A stretch of DNA of 64,000 nucleotides from Bilophila sp964369665 (GTDB taxonomy: Bacteria; Desulfobacterota; Desulfovibrionia; Desulfovibrionales; Desulfovibrionaceae). The stretch covers positions 1-64,000 of the forward strand of contig CAYJFS010000004.1 of assembly GCA_964369665.1 (NCBI GenBank), written 5' to 3'. This document shows, piece by piece, positions 44,303 to 52,615 of the stretch; the stretch's first letter is position 1; each line of letters starts with the position of its first letter. A program made the position numbers and the translations under genes. The notes under the pieces are model-generated. The model worked only from the letters and a program-made list of their open reading frames with translations. It searched no databases and was not told the origin of the DNA.

Positions 44303-44905
44303 ATGATTGCATATCTTGAAGGGGCTATTATAGAGCATAGTGATGTAAGTTGTGTTATAGTGACAGACTTTGGAATGGGGTATGAAGTTTTTATACCTGC
44401 TCATACACGTGCTGTATTTTCTAAAAAAGGCGAGCGGTTACAATTATATATTTGCCATATTGTACGAGAAGATGCACAGGAGTTATTTGGCTTTGAGACA
44501 TGGGATGAAAGAAAAATATTTATTATTTTAATTTCCATATCTAAAGTTGGAGCAAGGACTGCACTTAATATTCTTTCTACTTTTCGTCCAGATGAATTAC
44601 GTCAATGTATTTTAAAAGAAGATATAGCTGCTTTAACACGTGTTTCTGGTATTGGTAAAAAAACAGCACAACACATTTTTCTTGAGCTAAAGTATAAGCT
44701 TAAGAGCACTTCAGATACAGAATTTTTTATAGAGAGCTCTGTAGAACAAAGTCTTTATCATGATGTGTTAACAGGACTTCAAGGTTTAGGCTATGCAGAG
44801 GAAGAAAGTATCCCAGTGTTAAAAAATGTTTTACAGACAGAACCAGACTTAGATGTAAGTGGAGCATTGCGATCATGTCTTAAACAGTTAGTTAAAGGTT
44901 GCTGA
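44303..44905 (+). CDS. ruvA: Holliday junction branch migration protein RuvA
   Basis: A 200-residue RuvA of normal length. The N-terminal OB domain starts MIAYLEGAIIEHSDVSCVIV, the helix-hairpin-helix region contains LTRVSGIGKKTAQHIFLELK, and the C-terminal RuvB-binding domain is present. RuvA binds four-way junctions and recruits RuvB, encoded 26 bases downstream. Confidence 0.97.
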   Translation: MIAYLEGAIIEHSDVSCVIVTDFGMGYEVFIPAHTRAVFSKKGERLQLYICHIVREDAQELFGFETWDERKIFIILISISKVGARTALNILSTFRPDELRQCILKEDIAALTRVSGIGKKTAQHIFLELKYKLKSTSDTEFFIESSVEQSLYHDVLTGLQGLGYAEEESIPVLKNVLQTEPDLDVSGALRSCLKQLVKGC

Positions 44906-44931
44906 TGATTGTATCCTGGAGCATAAAGTAA

Positions 44932-45900
44932 ATGGAAGACAATAGCTATGTAGCTAAAGATGATACTGTTCGTCCTTCTCGACTAGAGGACTTTATTGGT
45001 CAAGAAGAGCTTTGTGCAAATCTTAAGATTTTTCTTAGTGCTACACGTGAAAGAAATCAAGCAATGGATCATACTTTGTTCTATGGAAATCCTGGTCTTG
45101 GAAAAACAACGCTTGCTCAAATTATTTCTTCAGAACTTGGTGTAAATCTTGTTTGCACATCTGGACCTGTGCTTGAGCGCAGTGGTGACCTTGCTGCTAT
45201 TTTGACAAGTCTTACTCGACATGACATACTTTTCGTTGACGAAATTCACAGAATGCCTATTACTGTTGAAGAGATTCTTTATCCTGCTTTAGAGGATTAT
45301 AAGCTTGATTTGATCATTGGCCAAGGGCCTGCAGCACGAACTGTTAAGATTGAGTTGGAACCTTTTACTCTTATTGGTGCAACTACACGTATAGGGCTTA
45401 TTTCTTCACCTCTTCGTGACCGTTTTGGCATTATTAGTCGGCTTGAATTTTATACTCCAGAAGATTTATCTAAGATAGTTTTACGTACAGCTAAAATTCT
45501 TAATATAGCTATTACACAAGATGGCGCTATGGAGATTGGTAGAAGGTCTAGAGGAACACCAAGAATAGCCAACCGCTTATTACGTCGTGTCCGTGATTTT
45601 GCTGCTGTAGCAGACTGTCGTACTGTAAATGAGGAGCAAGCAAAACACGCACTTCAAAGAATGGATGTTGATGAAAGTGGTTTAGATCAAATGGATAGAA
45701 AATTACTAACAGTCCTTATTGATTTTTTTGGTGGAGGTCCTGTTGGTGTAAAAACACTTGCTGTAGCATGCTCTGAAGAAGTTAGGACAATAGAGGATAT
45801 TTATGAGCCATATCTTATACAGTGTGGTTTTATGAAGCGTACTTCTCGAGGTCGTGTGGCTACGGATAAAGCATATAAACATTTAAGCAAAGTAAATTAA
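44932..45900 (+). CDS. ruvB: Holliday junction DNA helicase RuvB
   Basis: A 322-residue AAA+ motor. It shows RPSRLEDFIGQEELCANLKI, Walker A GNPGLGKTTLA, Walker B LFVDEIHRM, sensor 1 GATTRIG and the C-terminal winged helix with GGGPVGVKTLA. With RuvA it drives branch migration. No ruvC is in the window. Confidence 0.98.
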   Translation: MEDNSYVAKDDTVRPSRLEDFIGQEELCANLKIFLSATRERNQAMDHTLFYGNPGLGKTTLAQIISSELGVNLVCTSGPVLERSGDLAAILTSLTRHDILFVDEIHRMPITVEEILYPALEDYKLDLIIGQGPAARTVKIELEPFTLIGATTRIGLISSPLRDRFGIISRLEFYTPEDLSKIVLRTAKILNIAITQDGAMEIGRRSRGTPRIANRLLRRVRDFAAVADCRTVNEEQAKHALQRMDVDESGLDQMDRKLLTVLIDFFGGGPVGVKTLAVACSEEVRTIEDIYEPYLIQCGFMKRTSRGRVATDKAYKHLSKVN

Positions 45901-45912
45901 TATGGAGAAAAT

Positions 45913-46635
45913 ATGCCTAGTGTTACTCCTAAAGTAGTGCTACTTACACATACGCCAGAACCAATAGCTACTATTTATGCTTCCTTCAGACAGTGTTATC
46001 ATGCTGGTTTTGTTGGTGACATGTGGGAAAAACTTCTTTCTGGTGAGATTCCTAAAGAGAAGCAGGCAGCCTTTATAAGCTCTTTGATAGAGTCAGGACA
46101 TACAAGTCCTATTGAACATGTAAGCTTTACATTTGCTATTAGTGGTGTTTCTAGAGCACTGACACATCAGCTTGTTCGACACAGGTTAGCTTCATATTCT
46201 CAGCAGAGCCAGCGTTATGTGGATGGTTCTTCTTTTGACTATGTTATTCCCCCATCAATAGCTAATGATCCTCCTGCCCTTGAAAAATTTACTAAACTTA
46301 TGGAACATATAGCAGAAAATTATAAAGAACTTAATTCAATGTTAGCATTAGGAGGTAGAGCTGCATCTTCTATTGAAGACGCACGATTTATTTTACCTCA
46401 AGCTGCTGCAACAAGGATTGTTGTAACAATGAATTGTCGCGTGCTTCTTAATTTTTTTGAGCATAGATGTTGTTTTAGAGCACAATGGGAAATCCGTGAG
46501 GTTGCTCATATGATGCTTAATACTTGTAGGAAAGTTCTTCCTGCTATTTTTGATCCTGTTGGGGCAAAATGTGAACGATTAAAGTACTGTCCTGAAGGTG
46601 AAAAATATACATGTGGGCTTTATCCTGTACTATAG
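45913..46635 (+). CDS. thyX: Flavin-dependent thymidylate synthase ThyX
   Basis: A 240-residue ThyX with the signature RHRLASYSQQSQRY and FAD/dUMP site residues around it (SPIEHVSFTFAISGVSR and LPQAAATRIVVTMNCR). It makes dTMP from dUMP with FAD and methylenetetrahydrofolate, in place of ThyA. It lies 12 bases after ruvB and ends at a terminator, so it forms the last gene of a ruvA-ruvB-thyX operon. Confidence 0.97.
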   Translation: MPSVTPKVVLLTHTPEPIATIYASFRQCYHAGFVGDMWEKLLSGEIPKEKQAAFISSLIESGHTSPIEHVSFTFAISGVSRALTHQLVRHRLASYSQQSQRYVDGSSFDYVIPPSIANDPPALEKFTKLMEHIAENYKELNSMLALGGRAASSIEDARFILPQAAATRIVVTMNCRVLLNFFEHRCCFRAQWEIREVAHMMLNTCRKVLPAIFDPVGAKCERLKYCPEGEKYTCGLYPVL

Positions 46636-47085
46636 AATAAAGGATTATATGTTTGTTATCCCTTACAGAACCTTTGTACTGTAAGGGATTTTTATTTTTT
46701 ATAAATGTTTTGTTCACATAATAAATACTGTTTTTATAGCAAAATATCTAACTTCAATCACATAGTTAATGGTTAGTTCCATAGTATGTAACTTATTTTT
46801 GTTGATTATAGAAATATTTTCTATGTTAAGAATATAGAGCTCATAGGCTTATTTGAAATATATCTTAAAATTTATTGATATAAAGATAAAATTTAAGAAA
46901 AATGAGATTTTTTTTAAATTTATATGTTAATAAAATATATATATCTGTTAATAAAATTAATATTTTTTGTTGAAACTGTGGTATTTCAAGGTGTTTGAAA
47001 TATCATTGTTAGAGAGCATTTTTTATAAAAATATAATAAAAACAGTATTTTATAATATATTTAGCTTGGGGGAAACATTATAGGT
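46636..47085. other. Intergenic region before the dnaA-like gene
   Basis: About 450 bases. The first part contains the thyX terminator. The remainder is extremely AT-rich. I looked for clustered DnaA boxes of the form TTATNCACA and saw none, so there is no support for a replication origin here. Confidence 0.5.
46658..46697 (+). terminator. Terminator after thyX
   Basis: An 11-bp perfect stem (ATCCCTTACAG / CTGTAAGGGAT) with a 10-base loop is followed by TTTTATTTTTT. Confidence 0.92.
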
Positions 47086-48546
47086 ATGCTTGGTACAAAT
47101 AGTATAGATAGACTTTGTCCTTTGTTAGAGATTAATATAGAACATCTTCATATGATTACAAAGTGGCATAAAATCTGTAATAATATCCAAAAAAAGCTTA
47201 GTCCAGGAACGTTTAAGGTCTGGATTATGCCACTTATACCTTCTGAAAAAGATGGAAAATTTTTACTAACAGCACCAAGTGAGTTTGTAGCAAATTGGGT
47301 TCAAGAACGTCTTTTAAAGACTATTTCTGACTCTGTATTTGAAGTTCTTGGAAAAAATATTGCTATCCATATTCAGTTTAAGCAGGTACCTGAATATGAT
47401 GAGTCTATAGCAACAACATCCAATTCTTGTGCAGTTAATGAAAAGACAAGCACTCAAAAAGAAGCTGTTTCAATAGAGCAACTATTTTTACCCATGTATA
47501 CAAAAGGAAGAAAAAATAAACATACATGGCAATATAATTTTGAGTCTTTTATTGTTGGATCATGTAATCATTTGGCCCATGCTGCAGCAAAAAGTATGAC
47601 AGCAGATGTTTCTTCTGTAGCTACATTATTTTTAAGTTCTGGTCCAGGGCTTGGTAAGACACATCTGACACAAGCTGTGGGTTTAGAGCTTTATTCTATT
47701 TGTAATAAAGATTTACCAAAGATTGAATATTTGACAGCAGAAGAATTCTGTTCTTGTTTTGTACAAGCAATACGTTCAAAAAATGTTGATCAATTTAAGG
47801 GTAGATTTAGGGATATTGATTTGTTGCTGTTAGAAGATATTCACTTTTTGCAAGATAAAGAGAAAATGCAAGATGAAGTGTTAGCAACTATTCAATCATT
47901 ACAAAAAAAGGGCAGCAAAGTGATCTTAACAAGCTCATTTGCTCCAAAAGAATTACGGAATGTTGATTCTCGTTTAGTTTCTATGTTTTGTTCAGGGTTT
48001 TTAGCTGGAATTGGAAGACCTGACAAAGATTTACGTCAGAAAATTTTAGTAGAAAAAGCTAAAATACACAGTGCTCATTTAGAAGAATCTATAGCTGACC
48101 TTCTTGCAAGTAAACTTGTTGGAGATGTTCGCCAGTTGGAGAGTTGTATCCATAACTTAGTGTTAAAATCAAAAGTAATGGGGTGTTCAATTTCTTTGGA
48201 TATGGCAATGGAAACACTGACTCAATATGATCAAAATGATCCTTTTATGAGTGTTGATTCCATTGAAAAAGCTGTTTGTAGGTGTTTTGGGTTGCCTCCT
48301 GAAAAGCTTTGTTCTCGAAGCCGTAAGAAGGATTATGTCATTGCTAGAAATACAGTGTTTTACCTTTTAAGAGTACATACAGATATGTCTTTACAGGATA
48401 TTGGTGATCGGTTTAACCGAAGACATTCCACAGTACTTAAAGGCATTGCTACTGTTGAGAGAGAGATACAAAGAAAAACAACTACAGGCCGTCAAATTGC
48501 TAATACTCTTACATTATTGGAGAAGAATAGCCCTAGGGGAAACTAA
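47086..48546 (+). CDS. dnaA: DnaA-family replication initiator, divergent homologue
   Basis: A 486-residue DnaA with all four domains: N-terminal domain (LSPGTFKVWIMPLIP), linker, AAA+ domain with Walker A GPGLGKTHL and Walker B LLLLEDIHFL, and C-terminal DNA-binding domain (LQDIGDRFNRRHSTVLKGI). Two usual residues are changed. The box VII SRF, which carries the arginine finger, reads SMF, and the DNA-binding GRDHTTV motif reads RRHSTV and is one residue shorter. It may be a second DnaA paralogue with a different role, rather than the main initiator. GGGGGAAA precedes ATG 47086. Confidence 0.85.
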   Translation: MLGTNSIDRLCPLLEINIEHLHMITKWHKICNNIQKKLSPGTFKVWIMPLIPSEKDGKFLLTAPSEFVANWVQERLLKTISDSVFEVLGKNIAIHIQFKQVPEYDESIATTSNSCAVNEKTSTQKEAVSIEQLFLPMYTKGRKNKHTWQYNFESFIVGSCNHLAHAAAKSMTADVSSVATLFLSSGPGLGKTHLTQAVGLELYSICNKDLPKIEYLTAEEFCSCFVQAIRSKNVDQFKGRFRDIDLLLLEDIHFLQDKEKMQDEVLATIQSLQKKGSKVILTSSFAPKELRNVDSRLVSMFCSGFLAGIGRPDKDLRQKILVEKAKIHSAHLEESIADLLASKLVGDVRQLESCIHNLVLKSKVMGCSISLDMAMETLTQYDQNDPFMSVDSIEKAVCRCFGLPPEKLCSRSRKKDYVIARNTVFYLLRVHTDMSLQDIGDRFNRRHSTVLKGIATVEREIQRKTTTGRQIANTLTLLEKNSPRGN

Positions 48547-48591
48547 AAGAAACTATTAAGGTTACCCCTAGTTCGTTTGGTATGGCAATCG

Positions 48592-48627
48592 AATAAAAAG
48601 GCTACAGTTAACTGTAGCCTTTTTATT
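48592..48627. terminator. Bidirectional terminator between the dnaA-like gene and prfA
   Basis: A perfect palindrome AAAAAGGCTACAGTTAACTG followed by its complement, flanked by A and T runs, serves the two convergent genes. Confidence 0.92.
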
Positions 48628-48631
48628 CTTA

Positions 48632-49702
48632 TTATGTTGTAGCTTGTGCTTTAAGTGCTTCTGTTTGTGCATGTGTTGCAAGAGCATCTACAAATTCTTG
48701 TATTTCACCCTCCATAACTTTTGTTAAATTATATAATGTAAGGTTAACACGGTGATCTGTAACACGGCCTTGAGGAAAATTATATGTGCGGATTCGTTCT
48801 GATCGATCACCTGATCCTACAAGAGCACGTCTTGTATCAGCAAGTTCACTTTCTTGTTGATCTTGTTTTGCTTGTAAAAGTCTAGCACGAAGAACTTTTA
48901 AAGCTTTTGCTTTATTTTTATGTTGTGATTTTTCATCTTGACATGTGACAACAATACCAGTTGGAATATGGGTTATACGTACAGCAGAATCCGTGGTATT
49001 AACACTTTGTCCTCCTGGTCCAGAAGATCGAAAAACATCAAAGCGTAGTTCATCAGGTTTTATTTCTATATCAACTTCTTCAGCTTCAGGCATGACTGCT
49101 ACTGTAGCTGCAGAAGTATGGATACGTCCTTGTGATTCTGTAGTAGGTACACGTTGTACTCTATGGGTACCTGACTCAAATTTTAACCTGCTATACACTT
49201 TTTCACCACGAATTTGTACAATTATTTCTTTAAATCCACCTGTATCAGAGTCACTTTGGCTCATAATTTCTACATTCCAGTGCATTTTTTCAGCGTATCG
49301 ACAATACATTCGAAAGAGATCTGCTACAAAAAGAGCAGCTTCTTCTCCACCTGTACCTGCACGTATTTCTAAGAAAATATTTTTTTCATCAAGAGGGTCT
49401 GTGGGCAGTAAAAGTAATTTAAGGTTATGTTCAATAGTGGGAATTTCTAGTTCAAGATTTTTTATTTCCTCAATAGCCATTTTTTGAATTTCTGGATCAG
49501 GATCATTCGTAAGTTCTTTATTTTCATCAAGTTGTTGTTTGAGTTTTTTAAATGTTTGGAACACTATTACTACAGTTTTAAGGTCTGCATGTGCTTTTGT
49601 AAGCTTACGATAGTGCTCTTGATCATTAAATATTTCTGGTTGAGCAAGTTCATTTTCAAGCTCTATAAATTTTTGTTCTAAGTTTTCTAGTTTAGCAAAC
49701 AT
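48632..49702 (-). CDS. prfA: Peptide chain release factor 1
   Basis: A 356-residue RF1. The catalytic GGQ loop SSGPGGQSVNTTDSAVRITH is intact, and the PxT codon-reading region (RVPTTESQGRIHTSAATVAV) is present. It ends translation at UAA and UAG. Length is normal. rpmE lies ~335 bases upstream, with its own terminator in between. Confidence 0.97.
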   Translation of the reverse strand: MFAKLENLEQKFIELENELAQPEIFNDQEHYRKLTKAHADLKTVVIVFQTFKKLKQQLDENKELTNDPDPEIQKMAIEEIKNLELEIPTIEHNLKLLLLPTDPLDEKNIFLEIRAGTGGEEAALFVADLFRMYCRYAEKMHWNVEIMSQSDSDTGGFKEIIVQIRGEKVYSRLKFESGTHRVQRVPTTESQGRIHTSAATVAVMPEAEEVDIEIKPDELRFDVFRSSGPGGQSVNTTDSAVRITHIPTGIVVTCQDEKSQHKNKAKALKVLRARLLQAKQDQQESELADTRRALVGSGDRSERIRTYNFPQGRVTDHRVNLTLYNLTKVMEGEIQEFVDALATHAQTEALKAQATT

Positions 49703-50037
49703 AGTTTTTTCCAGGGTATGTATGTGTGTTATTTAATATAAAGTAGATATGTAGTTTATTATTATTTTTTTGATAAAATCAGTGTACTAAATTTGAAGCA
49801 ATAGTAGGTATAAGAATTTTATTTTAACGTCTATGTTTGTTTACCAATACCTCTACATTTTTTTGAAAAAACCTTAATTTATTATTCAGGTTATTATTGA
49901 ATCAGAGAAATAAGTATACTATTTTAGTATATGAAGAGTAGTATGTTTTTTTAGTAATAGCAGTTATATTATTTATAAATAAGCCTCCTTGAGGAAAATC
50001 CTTTCAGGAGGCAGAAAAGTATAGAAATAAATAGGTA
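49703..50037. other. Intergenic region between rpmE and prfA
   Basis: About 335 AT-rich bases holding the rpmE terminator (49983-50012) and presumably the prfA promoter. No gene or further structure is evident. Confidence 0.5.
49983..50012 (-). terminator. Terminator after rpmE
   Basis: GCCTCCTTGAGGA pairs imperfectly with TCCTTTCAGGAGGC across a short A loop. On the minus strand it is followed by TTATTTAT, fitting a terminator for rpmE. Confidence 0.8.
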
Positions 50038-50247
50038 TTATTTATTATGTTGAGCGTATTTTTTCCTAAAGCGATCAATACGGCCAGCAGTATCCAAAAA
50101 CCGTTGTTTTCCAGTAAAGAATGGGTGGCAAGAAGAGCATATTTCTACATGAACTTCTTCACCTTTTGTAGAAAGAGCTTCTATACTAAAGCCACAAGCA
50201 CAAGTAATTTTTGCTTTAAATACTTTAGGGTGGATATTTTTTTTCAT
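50038..50247 (-). CDS. rpmE: Ribosomal protein bL31
   Basis: A 69-residue L31 starting MKKNIHPKVFKAKITCACGF. The zinc-binding cysteines CAC and CSSC are kept, so this is the zinc-containing form. Ends with the usual basic tail (RIDRFRKKYAQ). AGGAG precedes the start on the minus strand. Confidence 0.97.
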   Translation of the reverse strand: MKKNIHPKVFKAKITCACGFSIEALSTKGEEVHVEICSSCHPFFTGKQRFLDTAGRIDRFRKKYAQHNK

Positions 50248-50433
50248 ATTGTGCTTCTCCTTAATAAGGAATAATACATAATATATTAATATTTTCTTTA
50301 TAGATTGGCAATAGTTTTATATAAAAATCATGTTAATGAAGTACCCTTCAGGTTATATTGGATTATATGCATCAAAGTTTGCAGTTTATAATTATTTTTA
50401 ATTATAAACATATTTAGGGTACATGTAGGTTGT

Positions 50434-51195
50434 ATGTTACAAAAAAAAGAGCGAGCTGATGAATTAGTGTTTTTACAGGGATTAGCAGAAAGTCGTGAAC
50501 AAGCAAAACGACTTATAATGGCTGGTAAAGTAGCTTTTGCTAAAAAACAAGGTGACATTTTTATCCAAGTAGAAAAGCCTGGTCATAAATATCATGTACA
50601 AACGTTATTTACATTAATAGGTATAGAGCGTTTTGTAGGTCGTGGAGCATATAAATTGTTAACTGCTTTAGAACATTTTCAGATTAATGTTCAGGGTTTT
50701 GTATGTCTTGATGCTGGAGCATCTACAGGTGGTTTTACTGATTGTCTATTGCAATATGGTGCAGCAAAAGTATATGCTATTGATGTAGGGAAAATGCAAC
50801 TTCATGAACGTTTACGTAAGAATAAACAGGTTGTTTGCTTAGAAGGTATTAATTTACGTACTGCTCATAGAAACTTGATATCTGAACGTTTAGATATTGT
50901 TGTAGCCGATGTTTCCTTCATCTCACTTACTCAAATTCTTCCTGTATGTATTCAGTGGTTGAAAGTACATGGCACTTTGGTTGCACTTGTTAAGCCTCAG
51001 TTTGAGCTTTTTCCTGGAAGTACTGATAAAGGTGTAGTAAAAGATATTATATTGCAAAAACAAGCTGTAGAGAAAGTCGTCAATTTTTGCCAAAAAGAAC
51101 TTAATCTTTTATTTGTGGGAGTTGTTCCTTCAAATATAAAAGGTCAGAAGGGTAACCAAGAGTATCTTGTTTATATGAAAAAAATATATATTTAG
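50434..51195 (+). CDS. tlyA: TlyA-family rRNA 2'-O-methyltransferase
   Basis: A 253-residue protein with an S4 RNA-binding domain (about 1-60, RADELVFLQGLAESREQAKR) and an FtsJ/RrmJ-like methyltransferase domain. The SAM-binding motif is CLDAGASTGGFTDCLLQYGA, and VKPQFEL is the later conserved segment. The family methylates rRNA and has also been called haemolysin. A strong terminator follows. Confidence 0.93.
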   Translation: MLQKKERADELVFLQGLAESREQAKRLIMAGKVAFAKKQGDIFIQVEKPGHKYHVQTLFTLIGIERFVGRGAYKLLTALEHFQINVQGFVCLDAGASTGGFTDCLLQYGAAKVYAIDVGKMQLHERLRKNKQVVCLEGINLRTAHRNLISERLDIVVADVSFISLTQILPVCIQWLKVHGTLVALVKPQFELFPGSTDKGVVKDIILQKQAVEKVVNFCQKELNLLFVGVVPSNIKGQKGNQEYLVYMKKIYI

Positions 51196-51198
51196 TTA

Positions 51199-51236
51199 AA
51201 TAATCTAAAAGAGGTATTACCTCTTTTAGATTATTT
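51199..51236. terminator. Bidirectional terminator between tlyA and sodC
   Basis: AATAATCTAAAAGAGGTA pairs with its complement around a short loop, giving a stem of about 16 pairs flanked by A and T runs. It lies between two convergent genes. Confidence 0.9.
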
Positions 51237-51252
51237 ATTATAAATTAACTTT

Positions 51253-51795
51253 TTATTTAATGATACCACAAGCTATACGTGCACCACCACCACCAAGTGG
51301 GAGTGGTTTATCTGAATAGTTATCTCCACCAGCATGTATCATAAGAGAGCGTCCTTTAATTTCTTTTGCAGTAAGACGTGGTGCATAAAGTGTTTCTTTA
51401 GCTGTACCATCTTTTTTTACAACAAGGACTGGAAGATCACCTTTATGTCCATTCCCTAGTGGGCCTTCATGCTTACCTGTTTTGTCTGGGTCATAATGTC
51501 CTCCTGCTGCAATAGCTGGTACACGCTTATCATTGTGTTCTCCTGGAGCACATGGAGCACATGATGGATGTTCATGGATATGGAAGCCATGGTTACCTGG
51601 AGGAAGGCCTTTAAGGTTTGTCCTAATTTCTAGTCCTCTAGGTGTGTCTATAAATTCAACAGTTCCAACAGACATTCCAGAACCATTTTCATTAACTAAG
51701 AAAACTTCTGAAACAGCAGAGCATGCTAGAGCATTTGTTATACTCAAGGTTATTGGTAAAAAAAGCATTAATGATGCAAGACATATTTTTTTCAT
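51253..51795 (-). CDS. sodC: Periplasmic Cu,Zn superoxide dismutase
   Basis: A 180-residue exported enzyme with a signal peptide (about 1-24). Metal ligands are present: HGFHIHEHP, GGHYDP, HEGPLGNGHKGDLP and the copper ligand in MIHAGGDNYSD. Cys in PSCAPCAPGEH and ARIACG should form the usual disulphide, with one extra cysteine in the CAPC segment. It removes superoxide in the periplasm, probably against host oxidative attack. Confidence 0.96.
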   Translation of the reverse strand: MKKICLASLMLFLPITLSITNALACSAVSEVFLVNENGSGMSVGTVEFIDTPRGLEIRTNLKGLPPGNHGFHIHEHPSCAPCAPGEHNDKRVPAIAAGGHYDPDKTGKHEGPLGNGHKGDLPVLVVKKDGTAKETLYAPRLTAKEIKGRSLMIHAGGDNYSDKPLPLGGGGARIACGIIK

Positions 51796-52615
51796 TTTTA
51801 TACCTCATTGGTTATATCTAGTGCAGTATATTCATAAAAGTAAGTTATATTTTGTATGGTTATAGTGTTGGAATTTTAAAAATTAATATACATAGTTAGG
51901 ATTAAGTGTGAATTATATAACTTTGTTGATATGAAATTAAGTACATTTATAATTTTAATAATAGATAGAAGAGTAATTTTTGTCAATGGACATAGGTTGT
52001 TGTAAATTATTAATATTATAATACGTTATTTTTATAAGTAGTTTTTTAGTATGTATTTTTTATTTTATATTTATTATAGCCTTTTGGTGTGAGTTTTTTA
52101 GATTGATAATTTATATAGTTCTATCTTAAACGTATAAATTAAAATTTAGTTGATGTTTTGTAATTTAAAGATAAATTATAGAATTTTGTATATAATTAAA
52201 TTTTTTTTGTTATAATGTATAACTATTTTTAGATAATTATTAGAGTTTTGTTTTTATTTGTGCTTATTTTGAGATTTTTTTTTCAGTAACACGTTGTTTA
52301 TCAAGGTTTTTTAAGGTTTGTAATTAAAGCAACCTTCTTGACAATATCTCTAATTACAAGGATATTGATTAAGGTAAGCACTAGTTTGTATTTTTACATT
52401 TTTAGTGAAAGATAGCATGCTTTTTGAGTTTTTTTAGCAAAAAATATGGTTCTTTTTTTTATTAAAGCATAGAGTTTTTTAAAGATAGTATAGAACTTTA
52501 AATAAAAGAAGATTTATATTTTTTTAGTTTAAGTTCGTACTGTTTATTGTAATTTTTTAGAACAATTTTGTGTGTTTATATTTTTATTTAACATAGACTT
52601 AAAGGGGTAGTACAC
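51796..52615. other. 820-base non-coding region before nrdA
   Basis: Extremely AT-rich DNA between divergent sodC and nrdA promoters. No open frame is credible. It contains a compact set of overlapping inverted repeats at 52313-52366, listed separately. I did not find a convincing NrdR box. Confidence 0.5.
52313..52366 (+). promoter_or_regulatory. Overlapping inverted repeats in the nrdAB upstream region
   Basis: Three short complementary pairs interlock: AAGGTT (52313) with AACCTT (52331), TGTAATTA (52319) with TAATTACA (52351), and AATATC (52343) with GATATT (52361). They cannot all form at once, a layout typical of a switchable leader. It sits ~250 bases before nrdA. Function is speculative. 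Confidence 0.35.

Noticed and set aside
46690..47085. Possible replication origin beside the dnaA-like gene
   Set aside because: AT-rich, but no cluster of DnaA boxes was seen, and the DnaA homologue itself is divergent.
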